A stretch of 64,000 nucleotides of DNA from positions 1 to 64,000 of the forward strand of contig VXOR01000008.1 of assembly GCA_009840005.1 (NCBI GenBank), in the 5' to 3' direction. The DNA is from Gemmatimonadota bacterium. GTDB lineage: Bacteria > Latescibacterota > UBA2968 > UBA8231. The notes beneath the pieces were generated by a model. That model saw nothing but the letters and a program-made list of their open reading frames with translations, was not told the origin of the DNA and searched no databases. A program made the translations under genes and the position numbers. Positions 47,525 through 55,285 of the stretch are shown here, piece after piece (positions within the stretch are counted from its first letter, which is position 1; every line of letters begins with the position of its first letter).

Positions 47525-49711
47525 ATGAAAAAGCAACTAATTGGTTTCGTCTTGCCGCTTCTGATTTGTGTGTTGACGCCGTTGGGGGCAGTAGCTGAAT
47601 TATCCATAGCTGTGGTCCATAGTCCTGGGTCTGGTGATCCCGGTGATTGGTTGACGTTTATTGTTGAGGTTCAGGAGAACGGGAGCCCCGCGTCCGGTCA
47701 AACAGTGACATTTAGTATCACGCCGGACAATGGGACTTTGTCGTTCCTCGGTGGTACAAGCACCGGCACAACTGGCGACAACGGACGGGTAGCTCAGACG
47801 CTGGTATTGGGAAGCGATGCGTCCGGCTCCTACACAGTCACAGCGTCGGTGGGTAGCGTCTCGGTGAGTAGGACTGCGACGGTTGAGACCCCGCCGCTGC
47901 CGCCGGACGAACCGCCCACTCGGACTCTGTATAGAGTTGAGTCGGTTCCTTTCTATCCGGGTGATACGGTTACATTTCTTGCCGCGGTCAGAGCAGTCAG
48001 GGGAGGTGTGAACCAAGGCGTATCAGGTGAAACCGTGACGTTTAGCCTGAGTCCGGACGATGGGACTGCGTCGTTAAGTACTACAAGCGGGACAACGGAT
48101 AGCAATGGATCAGCACGGACGACACTGACGCTTGGTAGCAGTGCGTCCGGTTCATACACGGTCACAGCCACATTCGGCGATGGCACTTCTAAGACCCACA
48201 GTACTGGAACAGTTTACAACTCATCGCCGCCGCCACCACCGGAAGAGGAAGAACCACCACCACCACCGCCACCACCACCAGAGTTATCGATAATTGTGGT
48301 CCATAGTCCTGGTTCTGGCGATCCCGGCGATTGGTTGACGTTTATTGTTGAGGTTCAGGAAGACGGTAGTCCTGCGTCGGGGAAAACAGTGACGTTTAGT
48401 ATCAGTCCAGACAATGGGACTTTGTCGTTCCTCGGTGGTACAAGCACCTACACAACCGGTGACAACGGACGGGTAGCTCAGACGCTGGTATTGGGAAGCG
48501 ATGCGTCCGGCTCCTACACGGTCACAGCGTCGGTTGGCAGCGTTTCGGTGAGTAGGACTGCGACAGTTGAGACCCCGCCGCTGCCGCCGGAAGAGGGAGG
48601 ACCACCCACTCGGACTCTGTATAGAGTTGAGTCGGTTCCTTTCCATCCGGGTGATACGGTTACATTTATGGCCTCGGTCAGACAAGTCAAAGGTGGCGTG
48701 AACCAAGGCGTATCCGGTGAAACCGTGACGTTTAGCCTGAGTCCGGACGATGGGACTGCGTCGTTAAGCACTACAAGCGTGACAACGGATAGCAATGGAG
48801 AAGCGCGGACGACACTGACGCTTGGTAGCAGCGCCTCCGGTTCATACAGAGTCACTGCGACATTCGGCGATGGCACTTCTAAAACCCACAGTACTGGGAC
48901 AGTTGAGACCTCACCGCCACAGGACGACTCTGGCGAGGATCAACCGGAGTCCGAGGAGCAGCCAACCAGCGACAGCCAAGAAGACCCGAAATCAGACTCC
49001 CAGCTAGAGTCGCTGTCCGTGACGATCGACGACGTTACCAGCGCGGCCGAGCGCGGCCGGATGACCTTCACCGTGCGGCTGGAGCCGACCCCTACAGCCC
49101 CGACCACCGTGAAATACGCCACGGCGTCCCAGACCGCTAAGGCCGGTCAGGACTACGAAGTCGCCACAGGAACGCTCCACTTCGGGGCCAATCAAAACAC
49201 CGCCACGTTCACCGTCCGAATCCGCCCCGACGAGCAAGCCGAGCCGAACGAGACCTTCGCGGTGAGAATTACACATCCGTCCACCCGCGCACTCCTAGCC
49301 GAGGCGACGGGTACGATTACGGACGACGACGGCGCGACGCCACCAGAGGGCGATTCCGAGGGCGACGAGCTGGCCGATAGTGAAGAGGACGATGGAGAGA
49401 TCGCTTTCGGCTTCTCTGGGGCGGTTGAAGACCAAGCATACACCGCTGGTACGGCGATTAGCGCGCTGGTACTGCCGGAAGCTACAGGCGCTGAAGGCGA
49501 GGTAACGTACCGCGTCTCCGACGTACCTGCTGGCTTGGCGTTTGACGCGGCCACGCGGACGATTTCGGGCACACCTGAAGCCGCCACCGACGGAGCCGTC
49601 GAGATCACCTACATGGCGGAAGACAGCGTAGGAGAAGTCGCCACATTGACCTTCTCCATCACGGTCAACCCGGCGCTGAGCTTCGGAGACTTTTTCGACC
49701 TGTCCAATTAA
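47525..49711 (+). CDS. Secreted Ig-like repeat protein (Big_1, Calx-beta, He_PIG)
   Basis: Exported multi-domain protein of 728 residues from ATG 47525 (ATG 47492 is possible). The N-terminus LIGFVLPLLICVLTPLGAVA is a signal peptide. Four invasin/Big_1-like beta domains follow, arranged as a near-identical 684-bp duplication (A-B-A-B), with PPPP/EEEE linkers between. After a Ser/Glu/Asp-rich linker comes a Calx-beta domain (VTIDDVTSAAERGRMTF...), then a putative Ig domain (GLAFDAATRTISGTPEA). The end SFGDFFDLSN looks like the beginning of a longer tail seen in related proteins, so the C-terminus may be truncated. A surface adhesin is likely. Confidence 0.82.
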   Translation: MKKQLIGFVLPLLICVLTPLGAVAELSIAVVHSPGSGDPGDWLTFIVEVQENGSPASGQTVTFSITPDNGTLSFLGGTSTGTTGDNGRVAQTLVLGSDASGSYTVTASVGSVSVSRTATVETPPLPPDEPPTRTLYRVESVPFYPGDTVTFLAAVRAVRGGVNQGVSGETVTFSLSPDDGTASLSTTSGTTDSNGSARTTLTLGSSASGSYTVTATFGDGTSKTHSTGTVYNSSPPPPPEEEEPPPPPPPPPELSIIVVHSPGSGDPGDWLTFIVEVQEDGSPASGKTVTFSISPDNGTLSFLGGTSTYTTGDNGRVAQTLVLGSDASGSYTVTASVGSVSVSRTATVETPPLPPEEGGPPTRTLYRVESVPFHPGDTVTFMASVRQVKGGVNQGVSGETVTFSLSPDDGTASLSTTSVTTDSNGEARTTLTLGSSASGSYRVTATFGDGTSKTHSTGTVETSPPQDDSGEDQPESEEQPTSDSQEDPKSDSQLESLSVTIDDVTSAAERGRMTFTVRLEPTPTAPTTVKYATASQTAKAGQDYEVATGTLHFGANQNTATFTVRIRPDEQAEPNETFAVRITHPSTRALLAEATGTITDDDGATPPEGDSEGDELADSEEDDGEIAFGFSGAVEDQAYTAGTAISALVLPEATGAEGEVTYRVSDVPAGLAFDAATRTISGTPEAATDGAVEITYMAEDSVGEVATLTFSITVNPALSFGDFFDLSN

Positions 49712-49781
49712 ATGCGAGCGGAAGGTCGTTAAGTTGGTACCTAAGCCATTAAAGCCGTTTTAACCTCCCCTTAGCTTCGCT

Positions 49782-50059
49782 ATGGAAGTGACCCGAGGCA
49801 GCGATAACGTATTTGAGGATATCGGTTTCGAGCGGGAAGAAGCGGCGAGTCTAAAAGTCCGGGCTGATTTAATGCTCGACCTGAAAAAGTACATCGAAAC
49901 TAGAGGGTGGACCCAACGTCAAGCTGCGGCATTTTTGGCGAGTCCCAACCGCGTTTAATGCAGGGGGAGATTAGTCGTTTTAGTGTGGATAAATTGATTA
50001 ATATGCTGACGCGGGCGGGGATGCAAGTCGAAATTTACGTCAAGCCAAAAGCCGCTTAA
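49782..50059 (+). pseudogene. Frameshifted XRE/HigA-type antitoxin
   Basis: A two-part remnant of an HTH_37/XRE antitoxin. Codons 1-58 (MEVTRGSDNVFEDIGFE through TRGWTQRQAAAFLAS) give the helix-turn-helix N-terminus and then stop at 49956. The downstream part, LMQGEISRFSVDKLINML and AGMQVEIYVKPKAA, is in another frame and ends at 50057-50059. A deletion at the recognition-helix region caused the shift. No HigB-like toxin is visible upstream. Confidence 0.78.
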
Positions 50060-50120
50060 GCGAAAATTCAGACTTGGAGTGCCGCGTTGATTTTTGACAT
50101 CTGCTCAAACCAGAAAGCTG

Positions 50121-50532
50121 TCACTGCGGCGTGATCGCCGGAATCATCTGTCGGCCGTTTCTTCGATATAGGCCAAAGTCGCTGTCCAGCGTTAGTACGC
50201 GGTTTTCTGGATAAAGCTCGCTCATCCTGACTAGGCACGCATCGGCCAGAGACATGGGCACTGAGCGATACTTTTTGAGCAGTTTTTGAATAGGTTGAAT
50301 TTGGTCTTCGAGGCGAAAAGAGGAGACGATAATTTTGCGCTGTAGCAAATCCATAATCGGCTCACTTCCACCATGCATACGACTCAATAGAAAACAAGCC
50401 TCGGAGAGTACCGCCTCGCAGGTTGCCATCGGTGGGACAATCTGACTCCATTGTCGCCCATTCGTGATACTCGTCTCGTCGGTTTAAGAAGGCAACGAGT
50501 GGCCCTGTGTCCAACAAGACACCACGTTTCAC
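50121..50532 (-). pseudogene. PIN-domain toxin disrupted by a frameshift
   Basis: PIN toxin split by a frameshift. The N-terminal part from GTG 50532 (VKRGVLLDTGPLVAFLNRRD) carries the first acidic motif. The C-terminal part (QWSQIVPPMATCEAVLSEAC ... PMSLADACLVRMSEL and TLDSDF) lies in the next frame and contains the remaining acidic residues. The shift is near 50470. The GTG overlaps the antitoxin stop (GTGA), the usual arrangement. Only residues after 50429 form a continuous open frame with a start, and these lack the first Asp. Sequencing error is an alternative. Confidence 0.82.
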
Positions 50533-50798
50533 TGGCCATATCCTCTCAGGTATTTCTTGTTGTACGAAAGGTCTTCGGCTCCCTCAATGCATCCACTTAA
50601 ATCTCTGGCTAGGTCCAAGCACGAAACTTTTTTCTCGCCGCCTTTAGGCGGTGCATTGGACAAGGATGTTTCATCAGCTCCTACGAGATCCTCAATAGCC
50701 GCCCGAATCAGAGCCGATTTACTCTCATTCCGTTGCGCTGCAACGGCTCCTAATTTGACGTCTAACTCGTCAGGAACCTTAACGGTCAGAGTTTTCAT
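50529..50798 (-). CDS. Ribbon-helix-helix (CopG-like) antitoxin
   Basis: Antitoxin of 89 residues with MKTLTVKVPDELDVKLGAVA...ESKSALIRAAIEDLV, the ribbon-helix-helix DNA-binding domain. The C-terminal GCIEGAEDLSYNKKYLRGYG is typical of antitoxins paired with PIN toxins. Its stop overlaps the toxin start by three bases. The toxin is frameshifted, so the antitoxin may persist without a functional partner. It appears intact, with ribosome-site GAGGAG upstream. Confidence 0.9.
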   Translation of the reverse strand: MKTLTVKVPDELDVKLGAVAAQRNESKSALIRAAIEDLVGADETSLSNAPPKGGEKKVSCLDLARDLSGCIEGAEDLSYNKKYLRGYGQ

Positions 50799-50889
50799 TT
50801 TTCCTCCTCATGCTAGAGCGGCAGGTCTCGGTCAGGTTTGTGGGCGTGTGTAATTATAAGATAAGCGCGTTTGGGGTTCGACCAAGCAG

Positions 50890-50968
50890 TGGTTTGGGCG
50901 TCGATGAAGCGGTCGCGGCGATAGTCACGGAAATCGGCGGTGGTAATCTTTTTCATGGTAGGCTCCTG
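50890..50968 (-). repeat. Duplicated 5' end of the transglutaminase-like gene
   Basis: 79 bp matching 47044-47122 with four mismatches, covering the ribosome-binding site and the first about 22 codons (MKKITTADFRDYRRDRFIDA). The rest of the gene is absent here. The two copies are direct repeats flanking the Ig-like gene and TA relics. Confidence 0.9.
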
Positions 50969-51004
50969 TCTCCATCGGCCTGAGGCACTGGTGTAATAAC
51001 GCCG

Positions 51005-51136
51005 TCACCTTCCTTCATAGTCGGGATTCACCTCTTTGAGCAACTCTGATGAATACTCCGGTTCGTTTTCTCCGTAGGCGTCTTTTAGTCTTTGACCGGA
51101 TAAATGCAACCAAGCCTTGACAGCTTCTACGGAGCG
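51005..51136 (-). pseudogene. Remnant of a small TA-associated protein
   Basis: A 43-codon stretch without a start codon, reading RSVEAVKAWLHLSGQRLKD, then AYGENEPEYSSELLKEVNP and DYEGR. The pattern (WLxLSxxxLxxAYGxxEPEYSxxLLKExNPxYE) looks like the C-terminal part of small proteins from type II TA loci. No intact copy is present. Family assignment is tentative. Confidence 0.5.
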
Positions 51137-51148
51137 TCAAGCCCAAAC

Positions 51149-51919
51149 TCAGGTAAGAAGAGCCTCGACGTATTCTCGTGCAGCAATAGCCGCCGGCAGC
51201 GGCTCGTCCCAATCGACCTCCTCAAGCTCGACGACGAGGGGGCCGTCGTAATCGCTATCTGCTAATAGCTCCAACAACTCCGCAAAGGGCAATTCGCCTT
51301 CCCCGAAGGGCACGGGTTTTTCGCCCTGCTGGTCGCGCAGGTGGACGAGGCCGATGCGCCCGGCGAGGGCTTCGGCGAAGGGCATGATTGGCTCGCCGAC
51401 CGAGAGCAAGTGGCCGGTGTCTAAGAGCACGCGCGCCCGCTCGGGTAGCTCGGGCATCACCGCTTGGTAGTCGGCTAGTCCTTGGAGGCGGTTGCCTTTG
51501 TGGTTGCCCAAGTTGAGAGCGATGTCGGGGATGTTGTCGAGGAGCGTGTTGACGCCTTCGATGAGGTCGGCGAGTGCCTCGTCCGTGCGGGAACCGCCCT
51601 TGGTGTTCAGGGTTTTGATGCCGAGGGCGCGGCCCAAGTGGATGTCCCATTCGAGTTGGCGCAGGTTGTAGGCGAGGTTGCGCTCGTCGGAATCGGCCTT
51701 GCGGCCGGTGAGGTTGCGGATGTTGAAGCCAGAAAGCGCTAGACCGGCGTCCGCAATGGCGGTGCGGACCATAGGCACGGACCAGTCGCGATGGACGGGA
51801 GTGCTCTCGGTGTACGCGCGGAAGAGTTCGATGCGAGAGAAGCCGGATGCTTTGGCGAGGTCGAGCACTTCGGGCAAGAGCAGGTCTGGGCAGAGGGTCG
51901 GGCTGAAGACGAGGTGCAT
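51149..51919 (-). CDS. Sugar phosphate isomerase/epimerase-like TIM barrel
   Basis: Xylose-isomerase-like TIM-barrel protein of 256 residues. Metal-site residues are visible in order: Glu in RIELFRAY, Asn/Lys in LNTKGG, Asp in LLDTGHLL, His in LVHLRD and Glu in VVELEEVDW. Start ATG 51919 overlaps the stop of the upstream PhyH gene (TGATG), so they are translationally coupled. The pair presumably works on a common small sugar-like or cyclitol substrate. Cytoplasmic; reaction unknown. Confidence 0.88.
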   Translation of the reverse strand: MHLVFSPTLCPDLLLPEVLDLAKASGFSRIELFRAYTESTPVHRDWSVPMVRTAIADAGLALSGFNIRNLTGRKADSDERNLAYNLRQLEWDIHLGRALGIKTLNTKGGSRTDEALADLIEGVNTLLDNIPDIALNLGNHKGNRLQGLADYQAVMPELPERARVLLDTGHLLSVGEPIMPFAEALAGRIGLVHLRDQQGEKPVPFGEGELPFAELLELLADSDYDGPLVVELEEVDWDEPLPAAIAAREYVEALLT

Positions 51920-52671
51920 CAACTAATCCCCTCCCAACGCGCCCATTGGTCGTCGCAGGTCTCGAAGCGGATATCGTTGGTGTCTTTGCGCGAGAAGCGG
52001 CCGATGAGAGCCATGCGGATATTGCGATTGACGTTCTTGGAACCTGTGTGAAAGAGCTGGCCGTGCCAGAAGATGGCATCGCCGGCTTGGCCGACGAATT
52101 CGCACCCTTGGGGGAAGGTTCCCTCCGCAAATACGTCGCTGGAAACGCCGCCCTGCACCGACAGCAGCGAGTGCGTCTTGAAGTACTCGTAGGCCACGTT
52201 GTGGCTGCCGGGCCAATAGGTGAAGCAGCCGCCCTGCGAGTCGATGTCCTCGACGTAGATCGTGACGTTGATGGTCATGTAGCCGACCGTGCCTTCGGGC
52301 ACGCCGTTGGTAGGGGTATAGTAGCCGTCGAGGTGGCCGCGTGCAGGCAGGGACCAAGACTTGTCTTTGGCTGGATACACCAGCGCGGGACCGGCGCTGC
52401 CGGGATTGAGCTGGTCTTCGCCGACCATCTCCTCCATCATCGCAAAGAGCGGCGACTCGTGGACGGTGGCGCGGATGGCCGGGTGATGGGCGGGCACAGG
52501 GGTGCGCGGTCCGGCTTCGACATAGGTTGCAGGATCGTCACGGTCGGCCTCAATGCCGGTCCAGAGAGCGTCCTGAGCAGCTTGAATTTGCGCGGACGTG
52601 AGTGCGCCGCGGACGATGAGACAGCCATTTTCCTTAAAGGAATGCTTGTCTGCGGAGGTGAGATGAGGCAT
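51919..52671 (-). CDS. Phytanoyl-CoA dioxygenase family protein
   Basis: PhyH-type oxygenase of 250 residues from ATG 52671; the longer frame to 52755 is not supported. Iron ligands: His113-x-Asp115 in GHLDGYYTP, distal His208 in LFHTGSKN, with Arg219 (RMALIGRF) for 2-oxoglutarate; FTYWPGSHN is the family block. Its stop overlaps the start of a sugar-isomerase-like gene. This coupling suggests hydroxylation of a sugar- or polyol-like molecule. Sixth PhyH of the window and one with an intact triad. Confidence 0.9.
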   Translation of the reverse strand: MPHLTSADKHSFKENGCLIVRGALTSAQIQAAQDALWTGIEADRDDPATYVEAGPRTPVPAHHPAIRATVHESPLFAMMEEMVGEDQLNPGSAGPALVYPAKDKSWSLPARGHLDGYYTPTNGVPEGTVGYMTINVTIYVEDIDSQGGCFTYWPGSHNVAYEYFKTHSLLSVQGGVSSDVFAEGTFPQGCEFVGQAGDAIFWHGQLFHTGSKNVNRNIRMALIGRFSRKDTNDIRFETCDDQWARWEGIS

Positions 52672-52827
52672 GGCAGGACCTTTCCAATTGGGTTGAAAAG
52701 GCAAATATAGAGCGGCTAAAAGGGGGTGTCCATTGCCCGCGGCGAGCCTCCCCATGAGGCAGAGATCCGCCAGCGCGGAAAGGCTCTACGGGAAATTATG
52801 AGCGGGAGCGCAGTGGCCGAGGTACCC

Positions 52828-53697
52828 TCAGAGGACGACCGCTTGGTCTAAGGCGCGGATGTAGCCAAGCGTCCAAGCTAGCCCCGCGGCGTGGTCGCCG
52901 GCGATGGACGGGAAGTGCTCGGGGTAAATCTGGCCCTTGTAGTCGATCTCTTTGAGGGCGCGGATGGTGCCGACCATATCGACTTCCCCCGCACCGAACG
53001 GCACTTCGAGGTAGCCCAAGTCCGCCAGCCGCTGCTCGATTTCCGGGGTAGAAGGCCCTTGGGCCTTGGTGGCGATGTCGCGCACGTGGACCATGAAGAC
53101 CTTGTCGCCGAAGTGGCGAATGACCTCGGGCAGGCTGTCGCCGGCCATTTGCGACTTGCCCTGGCAGAAGGTCAGGCCGTGGGCCGGCGAGTCGGTGGCG
53201 GCCATGAGATTTGAAAAGGTCTCTCTGTTCCAGATCAGGCGGTCGGGCACGTGAAACGTGTGGGTGGAGATCCGCACGCCGACTCCTTCGCCGATTTGGC
53301 CGAGTTCGCGGAAGATTTCCACCAAGCCCTGCCAGTGCTGCTGCCGCTCGTCTGGGTCGGTGGGAGCTGCATCGGCGCTGAGGTAGAAATGCACTAAGGG
53401 TATCTGCGCGTGGCCCATGTTTTCGATCAGGCGGCGCATGTAACCCACTTCGCGCGTGCGGGACGCGCTGTCAACACAGGCGTCGAGGCTGAGGCGCGGC
53501 GGGGTCAGCCCGGCCAGTACCACTTCAGCGCTGGCGTATTGGTCGGCTAGTGTCTTGAGTGCGTCGGCCGCGGGTGCGTCGTCTGAAGAGATGTTGCCGG
53601 TATTCAAGACGATGTGGGTGGCGCCGGCGTCGCGGCAATAGGCGATGTTGCGATCGTGGTCGGCCCCAAAGGGGGCGAAGATGCCGATGTTGAACAT
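52828..53697 (-). CDS. Mannonate-dehydratase-like TIM-barrel protein
   Basis: TIM-barrel protein of 289 residues of the xylose-isomerase-like superfamily. FCQGKSQMAGDSLPEVIRHF followed by VFMVHVRDI is close to mannonate dehydratase (UxuA) motifs, and ISTHTFHVPDRLI contains His that may bind metal. Length is shorter than typical UxuA. It probably dehydrates or epimerises a sugar acid. It starts 50 bp before a tRNA-Glu gene on the same strand. Gene symbol not assigned because family membership is uncertain. Confidence 0.75.
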   Translation of the reverse strand: MFNIGIFAPFGADHDRNIAYCRDAGATHIVLNTGNISSDDAPAADALKTLADQYASAEVVLAGLTPPRLSLDACVDSASRTREVGYMRRLIENMGHAQIPLVHFYLSADAAPTDPDERQQHWQGLVEIFRELGQIGEGVGVRISTHTFHVPDRLIWNRETFSNLMAATDSPAHGLTFCQGKSQMAGDSLPEVIRHFGDKVFMVHVRDIATKAQGPSTPEIEQRLADLGYLEVPFGAGEVDMVGTIRALKEIDYKGQIYPEHFPSIAGDHAAGLAWTLGYIRALDQAVVL

Positions 53698-53728
53698 GAG
53701 CTCCTCCTCAGCGTAACGTACATAAAAA

Positions 53729-53804
53729 TGGTGCTCCCACGGAGACTCGAACTCCGGTTACAGGGTTGAAAACCCTGGGTCCTAACCGCTAGACGATGGG
53801 AGCA
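53729..53804 (-). tRNA. tRNA-Glu (anticodon TTC)
   Basis: Complete cloverleaf on the minus strand. Acceptor stem TGCTCCC/GGGAGCA (7 bp), D arm CGTCTAGCGGTTAGGAC, anticodon stem CAGGG/CCCTG with loop TTTTCAA giving anticodon TTC, T arm CGGAG-TTCGAGT-CTCCG. The CCA end is encoded at 53729-53731. It reads GAA and GAG codons. Confidence 0.95.
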
Positions 53805-53864
53805 CGTAGGGCAAAAAATATAGACCTAGCCCCACATATTGGCAAGCCGCCCCATCGCATTTTG

Positions 53865-55265
53865 CTAGGCAAAAGCGTCGAGTGCGGGCGTGAGAAGATT
53901 GTAGTCAGTGGCTTGCTCAAAAGCGCGGGCTAGACGCAACAACCGCGCCTCGTCGCGGGGATGGCCGATGAGCTGCAAGCCGATGGGCAAGCCATCGCGC
54001 GTGAACCCGCAGGGCAGGGAAACGGCGCACAAGTCGAGGAGGTTGACGGCGATGGTGTTGCGCAGGCAGAGGCCATTGATGGGGAAATAGACGTCGTCGC
54101 GGTCAATCTCGTCGAGAATTGGGGCGGCGAAAGGGGTGGTTGGGGTGATGAGGAAATCGACGTTTTCGAGGGCCGTGCGGGCTTTGCGGCGCAGCTTGTC
54201 GCGTGCTCTGAGTTGCCCGAGGAAGTCCGCGGCGAGGATATCGCGGCCGTCGAGTATGCGCGCCGAGACAATGGGGTCGAACTGGTCGAGGTGCGCTTCG
54301 AGGTTGCGCCGGTGATAGAGATAGGCTTCGACAGCCGTGGTGCTAGGCCCGCTGCGCCATTCGACTAGGTCGTCGAGCACTTCAAGCGATATTTCATCGA
54401 CATAGACGCCGAGGTCGGCGAACACGCTCGCTGAGGCGCGCACTGCCGCTTCGACTTCTGTATCGACCTCGTCCCAGAAATACTCGCGCGGGAAACAGAG
54501 CCGGAGACCAGCGACCTCACCTTCCAAGTGATCCACAAGCGAATCACCGAGCAGGGGGTCCGCCATGGCTTGGCACAACAGGGCGCAGTCTTGCGCCGTG
54601 CGGCACAAGGGCCCGATGCTGTCGAGGGTAGGGTCGAGGGGCAAGACGCCGGTGTTGGGGAGCAGGCCAAAGGTGGGCTTGAGGCCGGTAAGGCCGCAAA
54701 AGGACGCGGGAATCCGCACCGAGCCGCCGGTGTCCGAGCCGAGGGCGGCCGGGGCCAATCCAGCCGCCACGGCCACGCCCGAGCCAGAGGACGACCCGCC
54801 CGGCAGGCGGTGGGTCTCGGGATCCCAGGGGTTGACTGGGGTGCCGTAGTGATGGTTGACGCCGGTACCGCCGAAAGCGAATTCTACGAGATGCGTCTTA
54901 CCCAAGAGCACGGCTCCTGCGGCAAAGAGGCGACGGGCAATGGTGGCGTCGGCTGCGGCGATGTTGTCGCGCAGCAGGGTTGAGCCGCCGGTGGTCGGCA
55001 GGCCCGCGACATCCACGAGATCCTTAAAGGCGAGGGGAATGCCGTGCAAGGGGCCGAGGTAGGTGCCGGCCGCGATTTGCGCTCCGGCAGCGCGGGCTTG
55101 GGCACGTGCGCGCTCGGCCGTGACGGCGAGATAGGCGTTGAGCGCCGGATCGTATTGTTCAATGCGCTCTAGGTAGAGTTCGGTGAGTTCGAGCGGGGAG
55201 AGTTCGCCGCGGCGGATCAGGGTGGCGAGTTCGGCGATGGGGGCAAACGCTAGGGTGTCATCCAT
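53865..55265 (-). CDS. Amidase-signature hydrolase
   Basis: Amidase signature family, 466 residues from ATG 55265, which lies 20 bp after the UbiD stop; the longer frame overlaps UbiD. The triad is complete: Lys81 in AFKDL, cis-Ser158 in GGSSSGSG and nucleophile Ser182 in SDTGGSVRIP. It probably hydrolyses a carboxamide; the adjacent UbiD decarboxylase suggests both act on one aromatic or unsaturated acid or amide pathway, which is inference. Start spacing implies co-transcription. Second amidase of the window. Confidence 0.9.
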   Translation of the reverse strand: MDDTLAFAPIAELATLIRRGELSPLELTELYLERIEQYDPALNAYLAVTAERARAQARAAGAQIAAGTYLGPLHGIPLAFKDLVDVAGLPTTGGSTLLRDNIAAADATIARRLFAAGAVLLGKTHLVEFAFGGTGVNHHYGTPVNPWDPETHRLPGGSSSGSGVAVAAGLAPAALGSDTGGSVRIPASFCGLTGLKPTFGLLPNTGVLPLDPTLDSIGPLCRTAQDCALLCQAMADPLLGDSLVDHLEGEVAGLRLCFPREYFWDEVDTEVEAAVRASASVFADLGVYVDEISLEVLDDLVEWRSGPSTTAVEAYLYHRRNLEAHLDQFDPIVSARILDGRDILAADFLGQLRARDKLRRKARTALENVDFLITPTTPFAAPILDEIDRDDVYFPINGLCLRNTIAVNLLDLCAVSLPCGFTRDGLPIGLQLIGHPRDEARLLRLARAFEQATDYNLLTPALDAFA

Positions 55266-55285
55266 GAAGCGGCCTCTGCTCAGGG

